This document shows, piece by piece, positions 1 to 11,591 of a DNA stretch of 64,000 nucleotides (positions within the stretch are counted from its first letter, which is position 1; every line of letters begins with the position of its first letter). Source of the stretch: Leptospira ainazelensis (lineage in GTDB: Bacteria; Spirochaetota; Leptospiria; Leptospirales; Leptospiraceae); NCBI RefSeq assembly GCF_016918785.1, contig NZ_JAFFPT010000071.1, positions 62,001 to 126,000 on the forward strand, given 5' to 3'. The position numbers and the translations under genes were made by a program. Under the pieces are notes generated by a model. That model had not been told where the DNA came from. It worked only from the letters and a program-made list of their open reading frames with translations, and ran no database searches.

Positions 1-203
1 GAACGTTATTCTTCTTTCCAAGTCAAAACGCGATCTCGTTTTGGACGCGTTTTGGTTTGGGAACGTTTCTCGTTTTGAGCGCGTTTATTCTTACGTTTTT
101 CTTTTTTAGAAATTTTCTGGTTCGAAACCGAGAAACACTTCGAAAAGCGATACAAGCCCAGAAGACTCTGGACCAAGAAAAAAAATCGATTCTTTCGAAA
201 TAG
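1..203 (+). CDS. C-terminal end of an unidentified membrane protein
   Basis: An open frame (third frame) enters from the left edge and stops at TAG 201-203. The visible 66 or so residues hold one hydrophobic segment (around GTFLVLSAFILTFFF), followed by arginines and a charged tail rich in Q, E and K ending in ILSK. That is the shape of a last transmembrane helix with a cytoplasmic tail. The other two frames on this strand are poorer. The stop lies 10 bases before the recA SOS box, so the gene ends just where the recA promoter begins. The family cannot be named from this fragment. Confidence 0.6.
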   Translation, partial: TLFFFPSQNAISFWTRFGLGTFLVLSAFILTFFFFRNFLVRNRETLRKAIQAQKTLDQEKKSILSK

Positions 204-213
204 CCTTCAAAAA

Positions 214-226
214 TTTGCTATACAAA
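214..226. promoter_or_regulatory. SOS box (LexA operator) of recA
   Basis: The sequence TTTGCTATACAAA is a perfect TTTG-N5-CAAA palindrome 198 bases before the recA start. This is the pattern described for Leptospira LexA1 operators. It overlaps the likely -35 region, so bound LexA would block recA transcription until DNA damage. Confidence 0.8.
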
Positions 227-242
227 TACTTACATATATTTT
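215..242 (+). promoter_or_regulatory. Probable recA promoter
   Basis: TTGCTA (215-220) and TATTTT (237-242) are spaced by 16 bases and sit on and just after the SOS box. A second choice for the -10 is TATATT at 235-240. If right, the recA mRNA has a leader of about 170 bases. Confidence 0.4.
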
Positions 243-423
243 AGATTTGCACTCAGAAAACCGGGTGACATAAACCCAAGTTTTTGAAAAATCTTATCAG
301 AACCGGCATTTTTTAACCCGGATGATTCTTTTTTGTCCGGTATAGGATTTATACTCAAAAAAGTGAACCGCTTCTGCATCGCAGAGCCACTGCCTGGAAC
401 CGTAAAAACGGAGGCAGAAAAAC

Positions 424-1524
424 ATGGGAGAAGGTATTATGAAGAAGACAAAAGAAGAACCACAGAGTGTTGACGATTCCAAAAAGTTAGCCATTGAACA
501 GGCAATGAGCCAGATTGAAAAACAATTTGGAAAGGGCGCGATTATGAAATTGGGATCGGACGCCGCGAGACAGACGGTCCAGGTGATTCCTACCGGATCT
601 CTAGATCTGGATATCGCTCTTGGAATCGGCGGATATCCGATCGGAAGAATTGTGGAGATTTATGGCCCGGAATCTTCCGGGAAAACCACTCTGACCCTTT
701 CTGCGATTGCCGAAGCGCAAAAGAGAGGCGGAGTTGCGGCGTTTATCGACGCAGAACACGCGCTGGATCCTTCTTACGCGAAGAAGTTGGGCGTCAACAT
801 AGACGAACTTCTGGTTTCTCAACCCGACAACGGAGAGGAAGCGCTGGAAATCTGTGAATCCCTGGTTCGAAGCAACGCGATCGATTTGATCGTAATCGAC
901 TCTGTGGCGGCTCTGGTTCCAAAAGCGGAGATCGAAGGAGATATGGGAGATTCCCACATGGGATTGCAGGCCCGTCTGATGTCTCAAGCCCTTCGGAAAC
1001 TGACAGGCACGATCTCGAAATCCAAAACCGTGGTGATCTTTATCAACCAAATCCGAATGAAAATCGGCGTTATGTTTGGATCGCCCGAAACGACCACAGG
1101 CGGAAACGCTCTCAAGTTCTATTGTTCCGTCCGTCTGGATATCCGTAAAATCGAAACGATCAAGGAAAAAGAAGAATCGATCGGAAACCGGGTCCGTGTC
1201 AAAGTTGTCAAAAACAAGTGTGCTCCGCCATTCAAACAGGCTGAATTTGACATAATTTTCAACGCGGGAATCAGCCGAGAAGGTTCTCTGGTTGACCTCG
1301 GAGTAAAACATGATATTATCAATAAGGCAGGAGCTTGGTATTCCTATAACACGGAAAAAATCGGGCAGGGAAAAGATGCGGCAAAAGAGTATCTGAGATC
1401 CAATCCTGAAACCGCATTCACGATCGAGAATATGGTTCGAGATCTGAACAGCCTTCCCCTCTTAGCGCAGGATAAAAAACCTCGCAAAGAAAAAGAGGAA
1501 AAATTGGAAGAGGCTGCGGGTTAA
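424..1524 (+). CDS. recA: RecA recombinase
   Basis: RecA binds single-stranded DNA, drives strand exchange and triggers LexA self-cleavage. The 366-residue protein is full length. The Walker A motif GPESSGKTT is at residues 81-89, and the DNA-binding L2 region with [16 protein letters not shown] follows [10 protein letters not shown]. Two starts are possible: ATG 424, with GGAGG nine bases upstream (410-414), and ATG 439, with GGGAGAAGG only four bases upstream; the better spacing favours 424. The C-terminus is lysine and glutamate rich, as usual for RecA. Control is by the SOS box at 214-226, and a terminator follows at 1555-1586. Confidence 0.98.
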   Translation: MGEGIMKKTKEEPQSVDDSKKLAIEQAMSQIEKQFGKGAIMKLGSDAARQTVQVIPTGSLDLDIALGIGGYPIGRIVEIYGPESSGKTTLTLSAIAEAQKRGGVAAFIDAEHALDPSYAKKLGVNIDELLVSQPDNGEEALEICESLVRSNAIDLIVIDSVAALVPKAEIEGDMGDSHMGLQARLMSQALRKLTGTISKSKTVVIFINQIRMKIGVMFGSPETTTGGNALKFYCSVRLDIRKIETIKEKEESIGNRVRVKVVKNKCAPPFKQAEFDIIFNAGISREGSLVDLGVKHDIINKAGAWYSYNTEKIGQGKDAAKEYLRSNPETAFTIENMVRDLNSLPLLAQDKKPRKEKEEKLEEAAG

Positions 1525-1528
1525 ACAC

Positions 1529-1586
<58 letters not shown>

Positions 1587-1715
1587 AGTTACAGAAGAGT
1601 CCTCCCATTAAATTCTTTCCCTTAGCGAATCAGGAAACGGGCCGAGAAAGAAAACGGTTCTTACAACGATTTACTTTCTTCAGCGCGAAGATAGACGAAA
1701 CAAGACAAGGGAATT

Positions 1716-2732
<1,017 letters not shown>

Positions 2733-2738
2733 CCTTCC

Positions 2739-4676
2739 ATGGAAAAAACGAGCCTTTACCATTTAGTCCGAGACGTCGCCTCCGTTTATGCAGATCGACC
2801 TATGTATTGGATCCGAGAAGAAGCCGGTGACTTTCGTGGAATCTCCTACAAAGACTGGTATGAGAACCTACTCAATCTTTCCTCCTTTTTGATCGAACTC
2901 GGTTTACAAAAAGGCAACACCGCAGGACTGATCTGCGATAACCGGTATGAATGGTCCCTCTGTTCTCTTTCCTTGGTGACGATCGGTTGTGTGGACGTAC
3001 CCAGGGGTTGTGACGCGACTCTGGACGATTTGAAATACATCCTGGGTCACAGCGAAGCTAAAATTCTATTCTTAGAAAACGAAAAGGTTTTGAAAAAACT
3101 TTTAGAAGATAAGTCCAGCTTTGCAAACGTAAAGACCATTCTTCTCATCGATCCTCCATCCAAGTGGAAAGATTTAGAAAGCGCTCGCAATCATCTGAGC
3201 GGAGTAAAATTTTTCTTCTTAGAAGAAGCGCTCTTAGACGGCGAAAAGATTCGGATGAAAAAGGGAGACAAAACCTATCATCAAAGAGGCGAAGTTTTAG
3301 GCGGAAAAGATCTCGCGACCATCATCTATACATCCGGAACTACGGGCGCGCCAAAAGGTGTTATGCTCAATCATAGAAGTTTTACTTGGGGAATCCACCA
3401 ACTCCAAGAATTTGTTCCCGGGTCTTACCAAGACAGAACGATCGTCTTTCTTCCGCCTTGGCATATAGCCGAACGTCTTTTGGAAACCACCCTGATCTCT
3501 TGGGGGGCATCGATGGCATGTTCTTCGGTTCCTACGATTCCGGCCGATATGCAAAAAGTAAAACCGACGGTGCTTGTTTCAGTTCCCCGACTCTGGGAAG
3601 GTCTTTACAAACGAATTCACGACACGGTTCGCAAAAGCCCCCCTTTTCGACAAAACCTATTTCATTTTGCCGTTAAAATCGCGGCCATTACTACAAGTCT
3701 GCAAGACACCATCCGGGATTCTTACACGTCTACCGAAGTGGAAAATCCGAACCAAAAGGTCTTGGATCGTTTTGTAGCGAGTCTTCTGCTTTTATCGATG
3801 TATCCTCTGAAAGTTATTTCCTATAAGATTCTTCAAAAGGTCCGCGATCTTTTCGGCGGACAAATGCGCTTCGCACTTTGTGGAGCGGGAGCCATGCCCT
3901 ATCACATTCAATTTTTCTTTCGTAGTGCGGGGATCCCTATCATCGAAACCTACGGTATGACTGAGACAACGGGAATCGGAGCCATCGGAGAATTTCCGCT
4001 TCCTAAAAACGGAGCAATCGGCGCTCCGTTACCCGGAACGGCGATCAAACTTGTAGGAGAGAACGGAAAGATCGTCACCGAACCGGGTGCTAAAGGAGTG
4101 GCCTGGCACAAGGGTCCGCACGTAACTTCCGGTTACTACAAAGAACCCGAAAAGTCCGCCAAAGCGTTGCAAGACGGTTGGTTGGATTCCGGCGATATTC
4201 TGACTTGGACACAAACCGGAGAATTAAAATTCGCGGGACGAGCCAAGGATACGATCGTTCTTTCGGGCGGTGAAAACTTAGAACCCGCGCCGATCGAAGC
4301 CAAACTTACCGAATCCGAATTTATCAACCAGGTCATCGTCGTCGGTCAGGATCGCAAAAATCTCGGAGTTTTGATCGTTCCTTTTTATGATCGAGTCGTT
4401 GAAGAATTCAAATCGCAAGGAAAATCGATTCCCAAAGATCCGAACGAATGGAATTCTCATAAGGATATCCTTCATTTTTTTAAGAATATCGTAAAAGAAA
4501 AAATTTCCAGTCGTGCGGGATTTAAGTCTTTTGAAAAGATCGCTCACGTCCACATTCTACCAAAAGAATTTGAAAAAGGAAAAGAGATGACCGAGACGAT
4601 GAAACTCAAACGAAACGTCGTCTTTGAACTTTACGAAAACGTAATTCATTCTCTCTATACAAACGATGAAGATTGA
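2739..4676 (+). CDS. Long-chain acyl-CoA synthetase (AMP-forming)
   Basis: The protein activates fatty acids to acyl-CoA through an acyl-adenylate, for lipid synthesis or beta-oxidation. The 645 residues carry the AMP-binding motif YTSGTTGAPKG at about residues 196-206, the ETYGMTETTG motif in the middle, and the GWLDSGD and GRAKDTIVLSGGENLEP motifs of the hinge and C-terminal domain. It is of the long FadD/FAA type. No good ribosome-binding site precedes ATG 2739, so it may be coupled to argC. Its last 11 bases overlap the next gene. Chain-length preference cannot be read from the sequence. Confidence 0.9.
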   Translation: MEKTSLYHLVRDVASVYADRPMYWIREEAGDFRGISYKDWYENLLNLSSFLIELGLQKGNTAGLICDNRYEWSLCSLSLVTIGCVDVPRGCDATLDDLKYILGHSEAKILFLENEKVLKKLLEDKSSFANVKTILLIDPPSKWKDLESARNHLSGVKFFFLEEALLDGEKIRMKKGDKTYHQRGEVLGGKDLATIIYTSGTTGAPKGVMLNHRSFTWGIHQLQEFVPGSYQDRTIVFLPPWHIAERLLETTLISWGASMACSSVPTIPADMQKVKPTVLVSVPRLWEGLYKRIHDTVRKSPPFRQNLFHFAVKIAAITTSLQDTIRDSYTSTEVENPNQKVLDRFVASLLLLSMYPLKVISYKILQKVRDLFGGQMRFALCGAGAMPYHIQFFFRSAGIPIIETYGMTETTGIGAIGEFPLPKNGAIGAPLPGTAIKLVGENGKIVTEPGAKGVAWHKGPHVTSGYYKEPEKSAKALQDGWLDSGDILTWTQTGELKFAGRAKDTIVLSGGENLEPAPIEAKLTESEFINQVIVVGQDRKNLGVLIVPFYDRVVEEFKSQGKSIPKDPNEWNSHKDILHFFKNIVKEKISSRAGFKSFEKIAHVHILPKEFEKGKEMTETMKLKRNVVFELYENVIHSLYTNDED

Positions 4677-5304
4677 CCCTGCCTCAACTCTTCTCTGCTC
4701 CGCGATTCCGGAAGAACTGGACCGGTTTCAAGATTCCGGAAAATGGAACACATTTCTTTGCGGAATCGGGAACTTAGAAGCGGCTCTGAATCTTCAAAAA
4801 CTCCTGCTTCAAAAACGAAACAAAGGCCTGACTCTTCCTTCTCAGATCGTTTTTATAGGTTCTGCGGGAGTTTATCCTTGGCTACATCCTAGTTTTTGGA
4901 AGGAACGTTTCGGATATTCGTTTGAATTTCAAAATCAGGAAATTGCAAAGATCGAAAAACGAATTCGTATCCCGGAAATCGTTCCGGATTCTTTCGAGTT
5001 TACAAGTCCATTTCAATTTTCAGCCGTGGAAGAAATCCTAGTCTCCAAAACGAACGGAACAGGATCCGTAACGATCGAAACCGTCTCCGGCAAAAGTCTG
5101 GAATTCTTGAGAATAAACGATCTCGGTCTTGAAAATATGGAATGTTTCGGACTCGCCCGAGTCTGCGAAGAATTTCAAATTTCTTTCTGCGCCTTCTTTG
5201 CCCTCACGAATACCGTCGGACCAAGCGGAAGCGCAGAATGGAAACAGAACTACAGAAAAGAATCGACTCGTCTTCAGGAGTTTCTTCTATCCTTTCTTCT
5301 TTGA
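4666..5304 (+). CDS. Futalosine hydrolase-like nucleosidase
   Basis: This 212-residue protein belongs to the nucleoside phosphorylase/nucleosidase fold. The early GIGNLEAAL loop, FIGSAGVYP, the ENMECFGLARV segment (the substrate-binding ENMEA/VEMEA-type motif) and the ending TNTVGPSGSAEW recall futalosine hydrolase (MqnB), whose C-terminus has an SN-x-VG...W pattern. MqnB frees hypoxanthine from futalosine in menaquinone synthesis. A related purine nucleosidase is the alternative. It overlaps the preceding synthetase by 11 bases and its tail overlaps the opposite-strand patatin gene by 18. Confidence 0.6.
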   Translation: MKIDPASTLLCSAIPEELDRFQDSGKWNTFLCGIGNLEAALNLQKLLLQKRNKGLTLPSQIVFIGSAGVYPWLHPSFWKERFGYSFEFQNQEIAKIEKRIRIPEIVPDSFEFTSPFQFSAVEEILVSKTNGTGSVTIETVSGKSLEFLRINDLGLENMECFGLARVCEEFQISFCAFFALTNTVGPSGSAEWKQNYRKESTRLQEFLLSFLL

Positions 5305-7059
5305 AAATTTTTTTCCGGGATTAAAAAGATCGTGGATATCTTCGAGATGTTTTTCGGCTTCTTCTTCACCCCTCCGTATGATTTCCCGAAATCTTCCAAA
5401 ATCAAAAAACGAATATTCTTCGATATGAAGATTGATAAAAAGATCCATTTTATCCTTTCGTAATCTTGTGATTTCTCTTCCTTCCAATGTGATCGCGCGC
5501 CCCATAATTTTTAAAATCGGAGGGTATTTGAGATCTTCCCAAAGATTTTTAAAGAACGATTTCCCGGTTATCTTTCTGTCTTCCAACAATCGTACGATCG
5601 CCTCGTCCCGTAAGGGAGAAACGTTCGCGGAAAGAATGATGTCCGCGCCCTTTTGTCGGATTAAATTTTCGGGAACGTTGTTGATCACTCCCCCGTCCAC
5701 AAGAAGATGATCTCCGTGAAATACGGGAGGAAACATTCCCGGCAAACTCATCGCCGCCGCTAAGGCTTCCCAGACCGGACCTCTATCCATCACGTATTCC
5801 TCTCCGCTGTGAAGGTCCACCGCGGAAGTCACGAACGGAATCTTAAGATCCTCGATCAGCGCGGAACCGAAAGCGTCCTTCAACATTCGATTCATTTTTT
5901 TCCCTTTAAAAAAGGAAACAAGAGGAACGGTCGGATCAAAGGGTTTGTCCAATCCGCCGAAAAACTTATAAATCATCTTATGAATCGTATCCGTATTTTC
6001 TCCCCTTGCATAAAGCGCGGCGATCACCGCGCCAAAGGAAGCCCCGGAAACAAAGTCGATCTTTATATTCTCTCTTTCTAATACTCTCAAGAGGCCAACG
6101 TGGGCCAACGCTCTGGCTCCGCCTCCGCCTAACGCAAGACCTCTGGTTCTGGAGACCAAATATCTGCCGAAGGTTTCTTCCTTATGAAAGATTTTCTGGT
6201 GTTTGACGCTGTCTTCGGGATGGATTGAATTCGAAGAATCGATATAACGGATCGTTCTTCCGGCAAAGTTTCGGATTCGAGAACGAAAATAGGTTAGAAT
6301 TTCGGTTTTTTTCTTTTGGTTCCGTTCCGGATTGTCTTCCCAGAAAACGATCTGGTCCGATTGAAGAAGGAGTTTGTCCAACTCGGGTTTAAGTCCCGCA
6401 CGCTGAAAGAAAAGATGAATCACTGGATATTGATTTCGTAAGATCGATAATTTTCGAATGGCTTCCTGCGAACTTACCTTTTCAAAGGATTCCATCGGGA
6501 CCAAGGTCATCTTTCCTTCGTGAGAATACCCGCTGATCTTTACGATCGCGTCGAGTTTCTCCTTATAACCTTGGATCTCCTCCAATGGTACGTGACAGAT
6601 CATTCTTCTTGGTACCGAAGTCAACTTGTCGTCGGGTTCGAGATGTTCTCGAAAACGGTTGCTCATCAGACGGATCAAATTTCCCGAAAGGATCGGTTCC
6701 TTTTCGGCGAGTTTGAGAAAAAAATGTCCGTCTAACACATACAAAAGCGAATCCATAACTGCGATCGCAGAACCGCCGTGTTGGGTTCGTGTCATCAGAC
6801 TATTCTCCGCAAAAAAATCACCCTCTCCAAGATATTTTACCGCCTTTCCCGATTCCCCAAAAGTGAGCATCACCTCTCCGTGGCGAACTATAAAAAGTTT
6901 ATCCGAAATATCGCCTCGAAAGTAAATAACGTCGTGGTTATAAACGTTTCGTTCCTCTATATTCTGATAGATCCGAGTGAGAACGGACGGAGATAATTTT
7001 TGGAATAGAGATATGCCGGAAAGAAATTTCAAAATTTCTGGATGTATTTTTCGTGCCAT
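5287..7059 (-). CDS. Patatin-like phospholipase with N-terminal cyclic-nucleotide-binding domain
   Basis: Residues about 17-140 form a cNMP-binding domain of the Crp type (FRGDISDKLFIVRHGEV, then GEGDFFAE). Residues about 305-500 form a patatin serine hydrolase with the oxyanion loop GGGGARALAHVG (from 311), nucleophile S341 in GASFG, and the dyad aspartate D455 in DGG. A linker of some 160 residues joins them. The layout resembles the neuropathy target esterase family, so a membrane phospholipase or lysophospholipase switched by a cyclic nucleotide or other ligand is likely. At 590 residues it has no clear membrane segment. It is transcribed away from the DUF4254 gene. Confidence 0.88.
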   Translation of the reverse strand: MARKIHPEILKFLSGISLFQKLSPSVLTRIYQNIEERNVYNHDVIYFRGDISDKLFIVRHGEVMLTFGESGKAVKYLGEGDFFAENSLMTRTQHGGSAIAVMDSLLYVLDGHFFLKLAEKEPILSGNLIRLMSNRFREHLEPDDKLTSVPRRMICHVPLEEIQGYKEKLDAIVKISGYSHEGKMTLVPMESFEKVSSQEAIRKLSILRNQYPVIHLFFQRAGLKPELDKLLLQSDQIVFWEDNPERNQKKKTEILTYFRSRIRNFAGRTIRYIDSSNSIHPEDSVKHQKIFHKEETFGRYLVSRTRGLALGGGGARALAHVGLLRVLERENIKIDFVSGASFGAVIAALYARGENTDTIHKMIYKFFGGLDKPFDPTVPLVSFFKGKKMNRMLKDAFGSALIEDLKIPFVTSAVDLHSGEEYVMDRGPVWEALAAAMSLPGMFPPVFHGDHLLVDGGVINNVPENLIRQKGADIILSANVSPLRDEAIVRLLEDRKITGKSFFKNLWEDLKYPPILKIMGRAITLEGREITRLRKDKMDLFINLHIEEYSFFDFGRFREIIRRGEEEAEKHLEDIHDLFNPGKKFSKKKG

Positions 7060-7187
7060 AAGACGCAGGTGACTCTATTGGAATTGGACGAGAATGTAAA
7101 GGATTTCTCAATGCTCCGCGGCTTGAATCGGCTTTCTTTCGATGCTTTTCTCTTGATTTTCTGGGTTACCGCACAAAGTTATACACA

Positions 7188-7790
7188 ATGACCTTGAAAG
7201 CGAACTCAGTTGTATCCGTTTTTCGTCAATCCGTTGTAGACTGGCATAAAAAAGAAGCCGCGTCCCCCAATCCCTTTCCCGCAGACAGTATAGAATCCAT
7301 TCTTTATAGCAAAAATCAAATCGATACCATCCAGTGGCATGTCGAAGACGAGATCCGCAGACCGGACCTTCCGGATAAGGACTTGGTAGGTTTTAAAAGA
7401 CAGATCGATAAACTCAACCAGGAGCGCACCGATCTCGTTGAAATTTTAGACGATCGAATTTCCTCCGAATTCAAGTCAGTTCCGAAAAAACCGGGAGCGA
7501 GAATGAACTCCGAAACCCCGGCATGGCTCATCGATCGGATGAGCATTCTCGAACTCAAAATCTATCACATGGAAGAACAAACTCAGAGAAAGGACGTGGA
7601 CGAAATTCATATCCAAAACTGCAAACGGAAACTCGAAGTTTTACTCGAACAAAGAATCGATCTTTCCACTTGTCTCGACGAACTTCTGGAAGATTTAAAA
7701 AACGGCGACAAGTTCTATAAGGTCTACAGGCAGATGAAGATGTACAACGATCAAAACCTGAACCCTTCCTTGTATTCCAAAAAATCATGA
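7188..7790 (+). CDS. DUF4254 family protein
   Basis: This 200-residue, mostly helical and strongly charged protein matches what is known of DUF4254, a family without a settled function that often lies beside glycosyltransferase genes. Typical features are WHVEDEIRRPD and the second-half segment with DRMSILELKIYHMEEQ. It has no signal peptide and is probably cytoplasmic. The stop overlaps the start of the GT9 gene (ATGA), so the two are translated together and probably act in the same lipopolysaccharide step. Confidence 0.75.
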   Translation: MTLKANSVVSVFRQSVVDWHKKEAASPNPFPADSIESILYSKNQIDTIQWHVEDEIRRPDLPDKDLVGFKRQIDKLNQERTDLVEILDDRISSEFKSVPKKPGARMNSETPAWLIDRMSILELKIYHMEEQTQRKDVDEIHIQNCKRKLEVLLEQRIDLSTCLDELLEDLKNGDKFYKVYRQMKMYNDQNLNPSLYSKKS

Positions 7791-8848
7791 ACTTATTAGT
7801 CATGCGTTTTTCCGCCATGGGAGACGTGGCTCTTATGGCCCCGGCGATCATCGCGATTGCGGCCAAATATACCAACATACAACTTACGATCGTTACACGA
7901 GGAAACTACGCTCCCTTCTTTTACAATATCCCGAATGTGAACGTCGTGGGTTTTAATCTCAAACGTTACCGCGGCATTCAAGGTTTGTATCGTCTTTTCA
8001 AAGAGATCAACAAACTCGGTCCTTACGAAAAAGTAATCGATCTTCATTCTTCCGTACGCTCCCGATTGATTAGCCTTCTTTTCCTGATTCGGGGGATCGG
8101 AGTTTTCCGGATCGTAAAGGGAAGAAAAGAAAAACTCAGACAAATTCGTCAGAAAAAAAAGATTCTCACTCCGTTGCCGCACACGGTGGAACGTTATTTA
8201 AAGGTTTTTGAAAAAGCGGGTTACCCAGCGACGGTTCGAAAAGGCCCGTGGATCAATGTGGATCCTGAATCCAAAATTTTCGCAAAAGAATTTTTTGAAT
8301 CTCAAAACGTAAAAAAGAAAGAAGGGCTTTGGATCGGCTTCGCGCCGTTTGCCGGTCATGAACTCAAAGAATGGCCGAGAGAAAAGAGCCAAGTTCTTCT
8401 CAAACTTCTTCTGGAGGAATTTCCGGGGGTGAAAATTTTCCTTTTCGGATCTAGAGACGAATCCAAAATTTTAGAAGAATGGGCAAAAGGAAGCGAAGAA
8501 TCTCTGAAGATCGTCTCCGGCGGTAAACTCGGGATTCGCGGCGAACTCGGAATCATGGAAAAGATGGATATCATGATCGGAATGGATTCTTCCAACGTCC
8601 ATATCGCAGCCCTTTTAAAACGTCCCGTCGTAGGAATCTACGGAACGACACATCCCTATTCCGGATTTGCGCCGTTCGGCCAGGAAGATTCAGGAGTATT
8701 ACAAATCGATAATCTACCTTGCCGACCTTGCAGTATCTACGGAAACACAACCTGCTTTCGAAAAGACTTCGCATGTATGGAATGGATTCAACCCGAAGAC
8801 GTGATCAAACGAATTCGAGTCGTTTACAACATCAATACCCTATTCTAA
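7787..8848 (+). CDS. Glycosyltransferase family 9 (heptosyltransferase-like)
   Basis: A 353-residue GT9 protein of the ADP-heptose:LPS heptosyltransferase type. The N-terminus [17 protein letters not shown] is the usual GT9 start (R-x-S-x-x-G-D), and the donor-site region holds [14 protein letters not shown] followed by [12 protein letters not shown]. It probably adds a heptose or other sugar to the lipopolysaccharide core on the cytoplasmic face. It overlaps the DUF4254 stop by 4 bases and its end overlaps the opposite-strand glycosyltransferase by 9. The sugar donor is not certain. Confidence 0.88.
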   Translation: MNLLVMRFSAMGDVALMAPAIIAIAAKYTNIQLTIVTRGNYAPFFYNIPNVNVVGFNLKRYRGIQGLYRLFKEINKLGPYEKVIDLHSSVRSRLISLLFLIRGIGVFRIVKGRKEKLRQIRQKKKILTPLPHTVERYLKVFEKAGYPATVRKGPWINVDPESKIFAKEFFESQNVKKKEGLWIGFAPFAGHELKEWPREKSQVLLKLLLEEFPGVKIFLFGSRDESKILEEWAKGSEESLKIVSGGKLGIRGELGIMEKMDIMIGMDSSNVHIAALLKRPVVGIYGTTHPYSGFAPFGQEDSGVLQIDNLPCRPCSIYGNTTCFRKDFACMEWIQPEDVIKRIRVVYNINTLF

Positions 8849-10153
8849 AAAACGTAAAAACTGATCCAGAGGATCGGGAAGAGAGAATAACATGTTGATC
8901 AGAGTGTTTCTTTTCTTTTTGTTTTTTACGCTTGCAATGGTCTTATAAACCTCTTCCATCTTATCGACACAAGCCGTCATCTCGTGACCTTTCGAGATCT
9001 TAATGGATTCTTCCGAAAAACGTTCATACAACGCAGGATCCTTTAGAATCGCAACGGCTTTTTCCGCGATTCCCTTTACGTCGAATGGTTTTGCGATATA
9101 TCCGTTCCCTCCGTCGTGAATCAATTCGGGGATCGCAAACGAATCCACACCGACCGCGGGAAGTCCGCAAGCAACGGATTCTAAGATTACAAGTCCTTGG
9201 GTTTCCATCGTAGAAGCGGTCAGAAACAAATCGTATTTCGGATATTCTTCGGGAAGTTCCTCACGTTTGATAAACCCGGTAAACGTGATCGCATTTTCCA
9301 AACCTAAATTCTGCGCCTGCACCTTTAACGAAGGAAGAGCCGGTCCGTCGCCGATGATCGTAAGCGTAGAATCCGGAATCTCGTCGTGGATCAATTTAAA
9401 CGCATTGAGAATCACGTCGCAGTTCTTTTCATACGAGATTCTTCCGACGTGAAGTAATTTCGGCGCGGTAGGTAGTTTTTTGATAGTTCCTTTGAAACTC
9501 GTGAGATCCAGTCCGTTGGAGATCACGGCGATTTTGGTCTTGAGTCCGAATTCCCTCAGTTGTTTTTCTATGAGATGCGAAGGTGAAATGATAAGGTCGC
9601 AGCGTTCGTAGATATTGTTTGAAATTTTTAGAATGATTTTTTTACGGATGTTGAACTTATCAAACTTCTCGATTTTACTCAAGTCTTTGATCTTGAGTTT
9701 TTTTTCGGATTTGCTCGCCCTCAAAAAAAGTTTATCCAACTTTAGAAGTCTGTAAAAAGAAAGATACATGTCTTGTTCGGACATAAGGGTATGATAGGTT
9801 CCGATCGTAGGAATTCCGTATTTTTCGGTCGCATTGATTCCGTAAAGACCGAGCAAACCGGGAGTGTGGATGTGAACGAGATCCGGTTCGAATTCTTTGA
9901 TGATTCTTTTGATCTTACTCGGAGACGGAAGTACCACTTTGATATCGGGGTAACTCGGAAGATAACCGCTTCTAAATCTTTCGATCCGAATCGAGTCTCC
10001 GATACGATCAAAATCCCCTTCTCCGTAACGAGGACAACAGATCATAAAAGTATGTCCCCGTTTTGCCAGAAGCTCCGCAAAGTTTTTCATAGAAATAGCG
10101 ACGCCGTCCACTTTTGGCAGAAAGGTATCGGAAAAATAAAGAATTCTCATCAA
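8840..10153 (-). CDS. Glycosyltransferase family 4
   Basis: The 437-residue protein begins [18 protein letters not shown], the glycine-loop start of GT4 enzymes, and contains [22 protein letters not shown] and the donor-binding segment [19 protein letters not shown] (E-x7-E). This is the GT-B retaining fold that includes sugar and glycolipid mannosyltransferases. A role in making a glycolipid or LPS is likely from its neighbours. It is read alone on this strand, divergent from the O-antigen-ligase-like gene, with 115 bases of shared control region. Confidence 0.9.
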   Translation of the reverse strand: MMRILYFSDTFLPKVDGVAISMKNFAELLAKRGHTFMICCPRYGEGDFDRIGDSIRIERFRSGYLPSYPDIKVVLPSPSKIKRIIKEFEPDLVHIHTPGLLGLYGINATEKYGIPTIGTYHTLMSEQDMYLSFYRLLKLDKLFLRASKSEKKLKIKDLSKIEKFDKFNIRKKIILKISNNIYERCDLIISPSHLIEKQLREFGLKTKIAVISNGLDLTSFKGTIKKLPTAPKLLHVGRISYEKNCDVILNAFKLIHDEIPDSTLTIIGDGPALPSLKVQAQNLGLENAITFTGFIKREELPEEYPKYDLFLTASTMETQGLVILESVACGLPAVGVDSFAIPELIHDGGNGYIAKPFDVKGIAEKAVAILKDPALYERFSEESIKISKGHEMTACVDKMEEVYKTIASVKNKKKRNTLINMLFSLPDPLDQFLRFLE

Positions 10154-10193
10154 AGATCTCCTAAAATCACGGACTCTACCGGAATCCTCTGTA

Positions 10194-11581
<1,388 letters not shown>

Positions 11582-11591
<10 letters not shown>

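Noticed and set aside
601..1311. A 236-residue frame antisense to recA
   Set aside because: It lies wholly inside recA with shadow-type composition and no ribosome-binding site.
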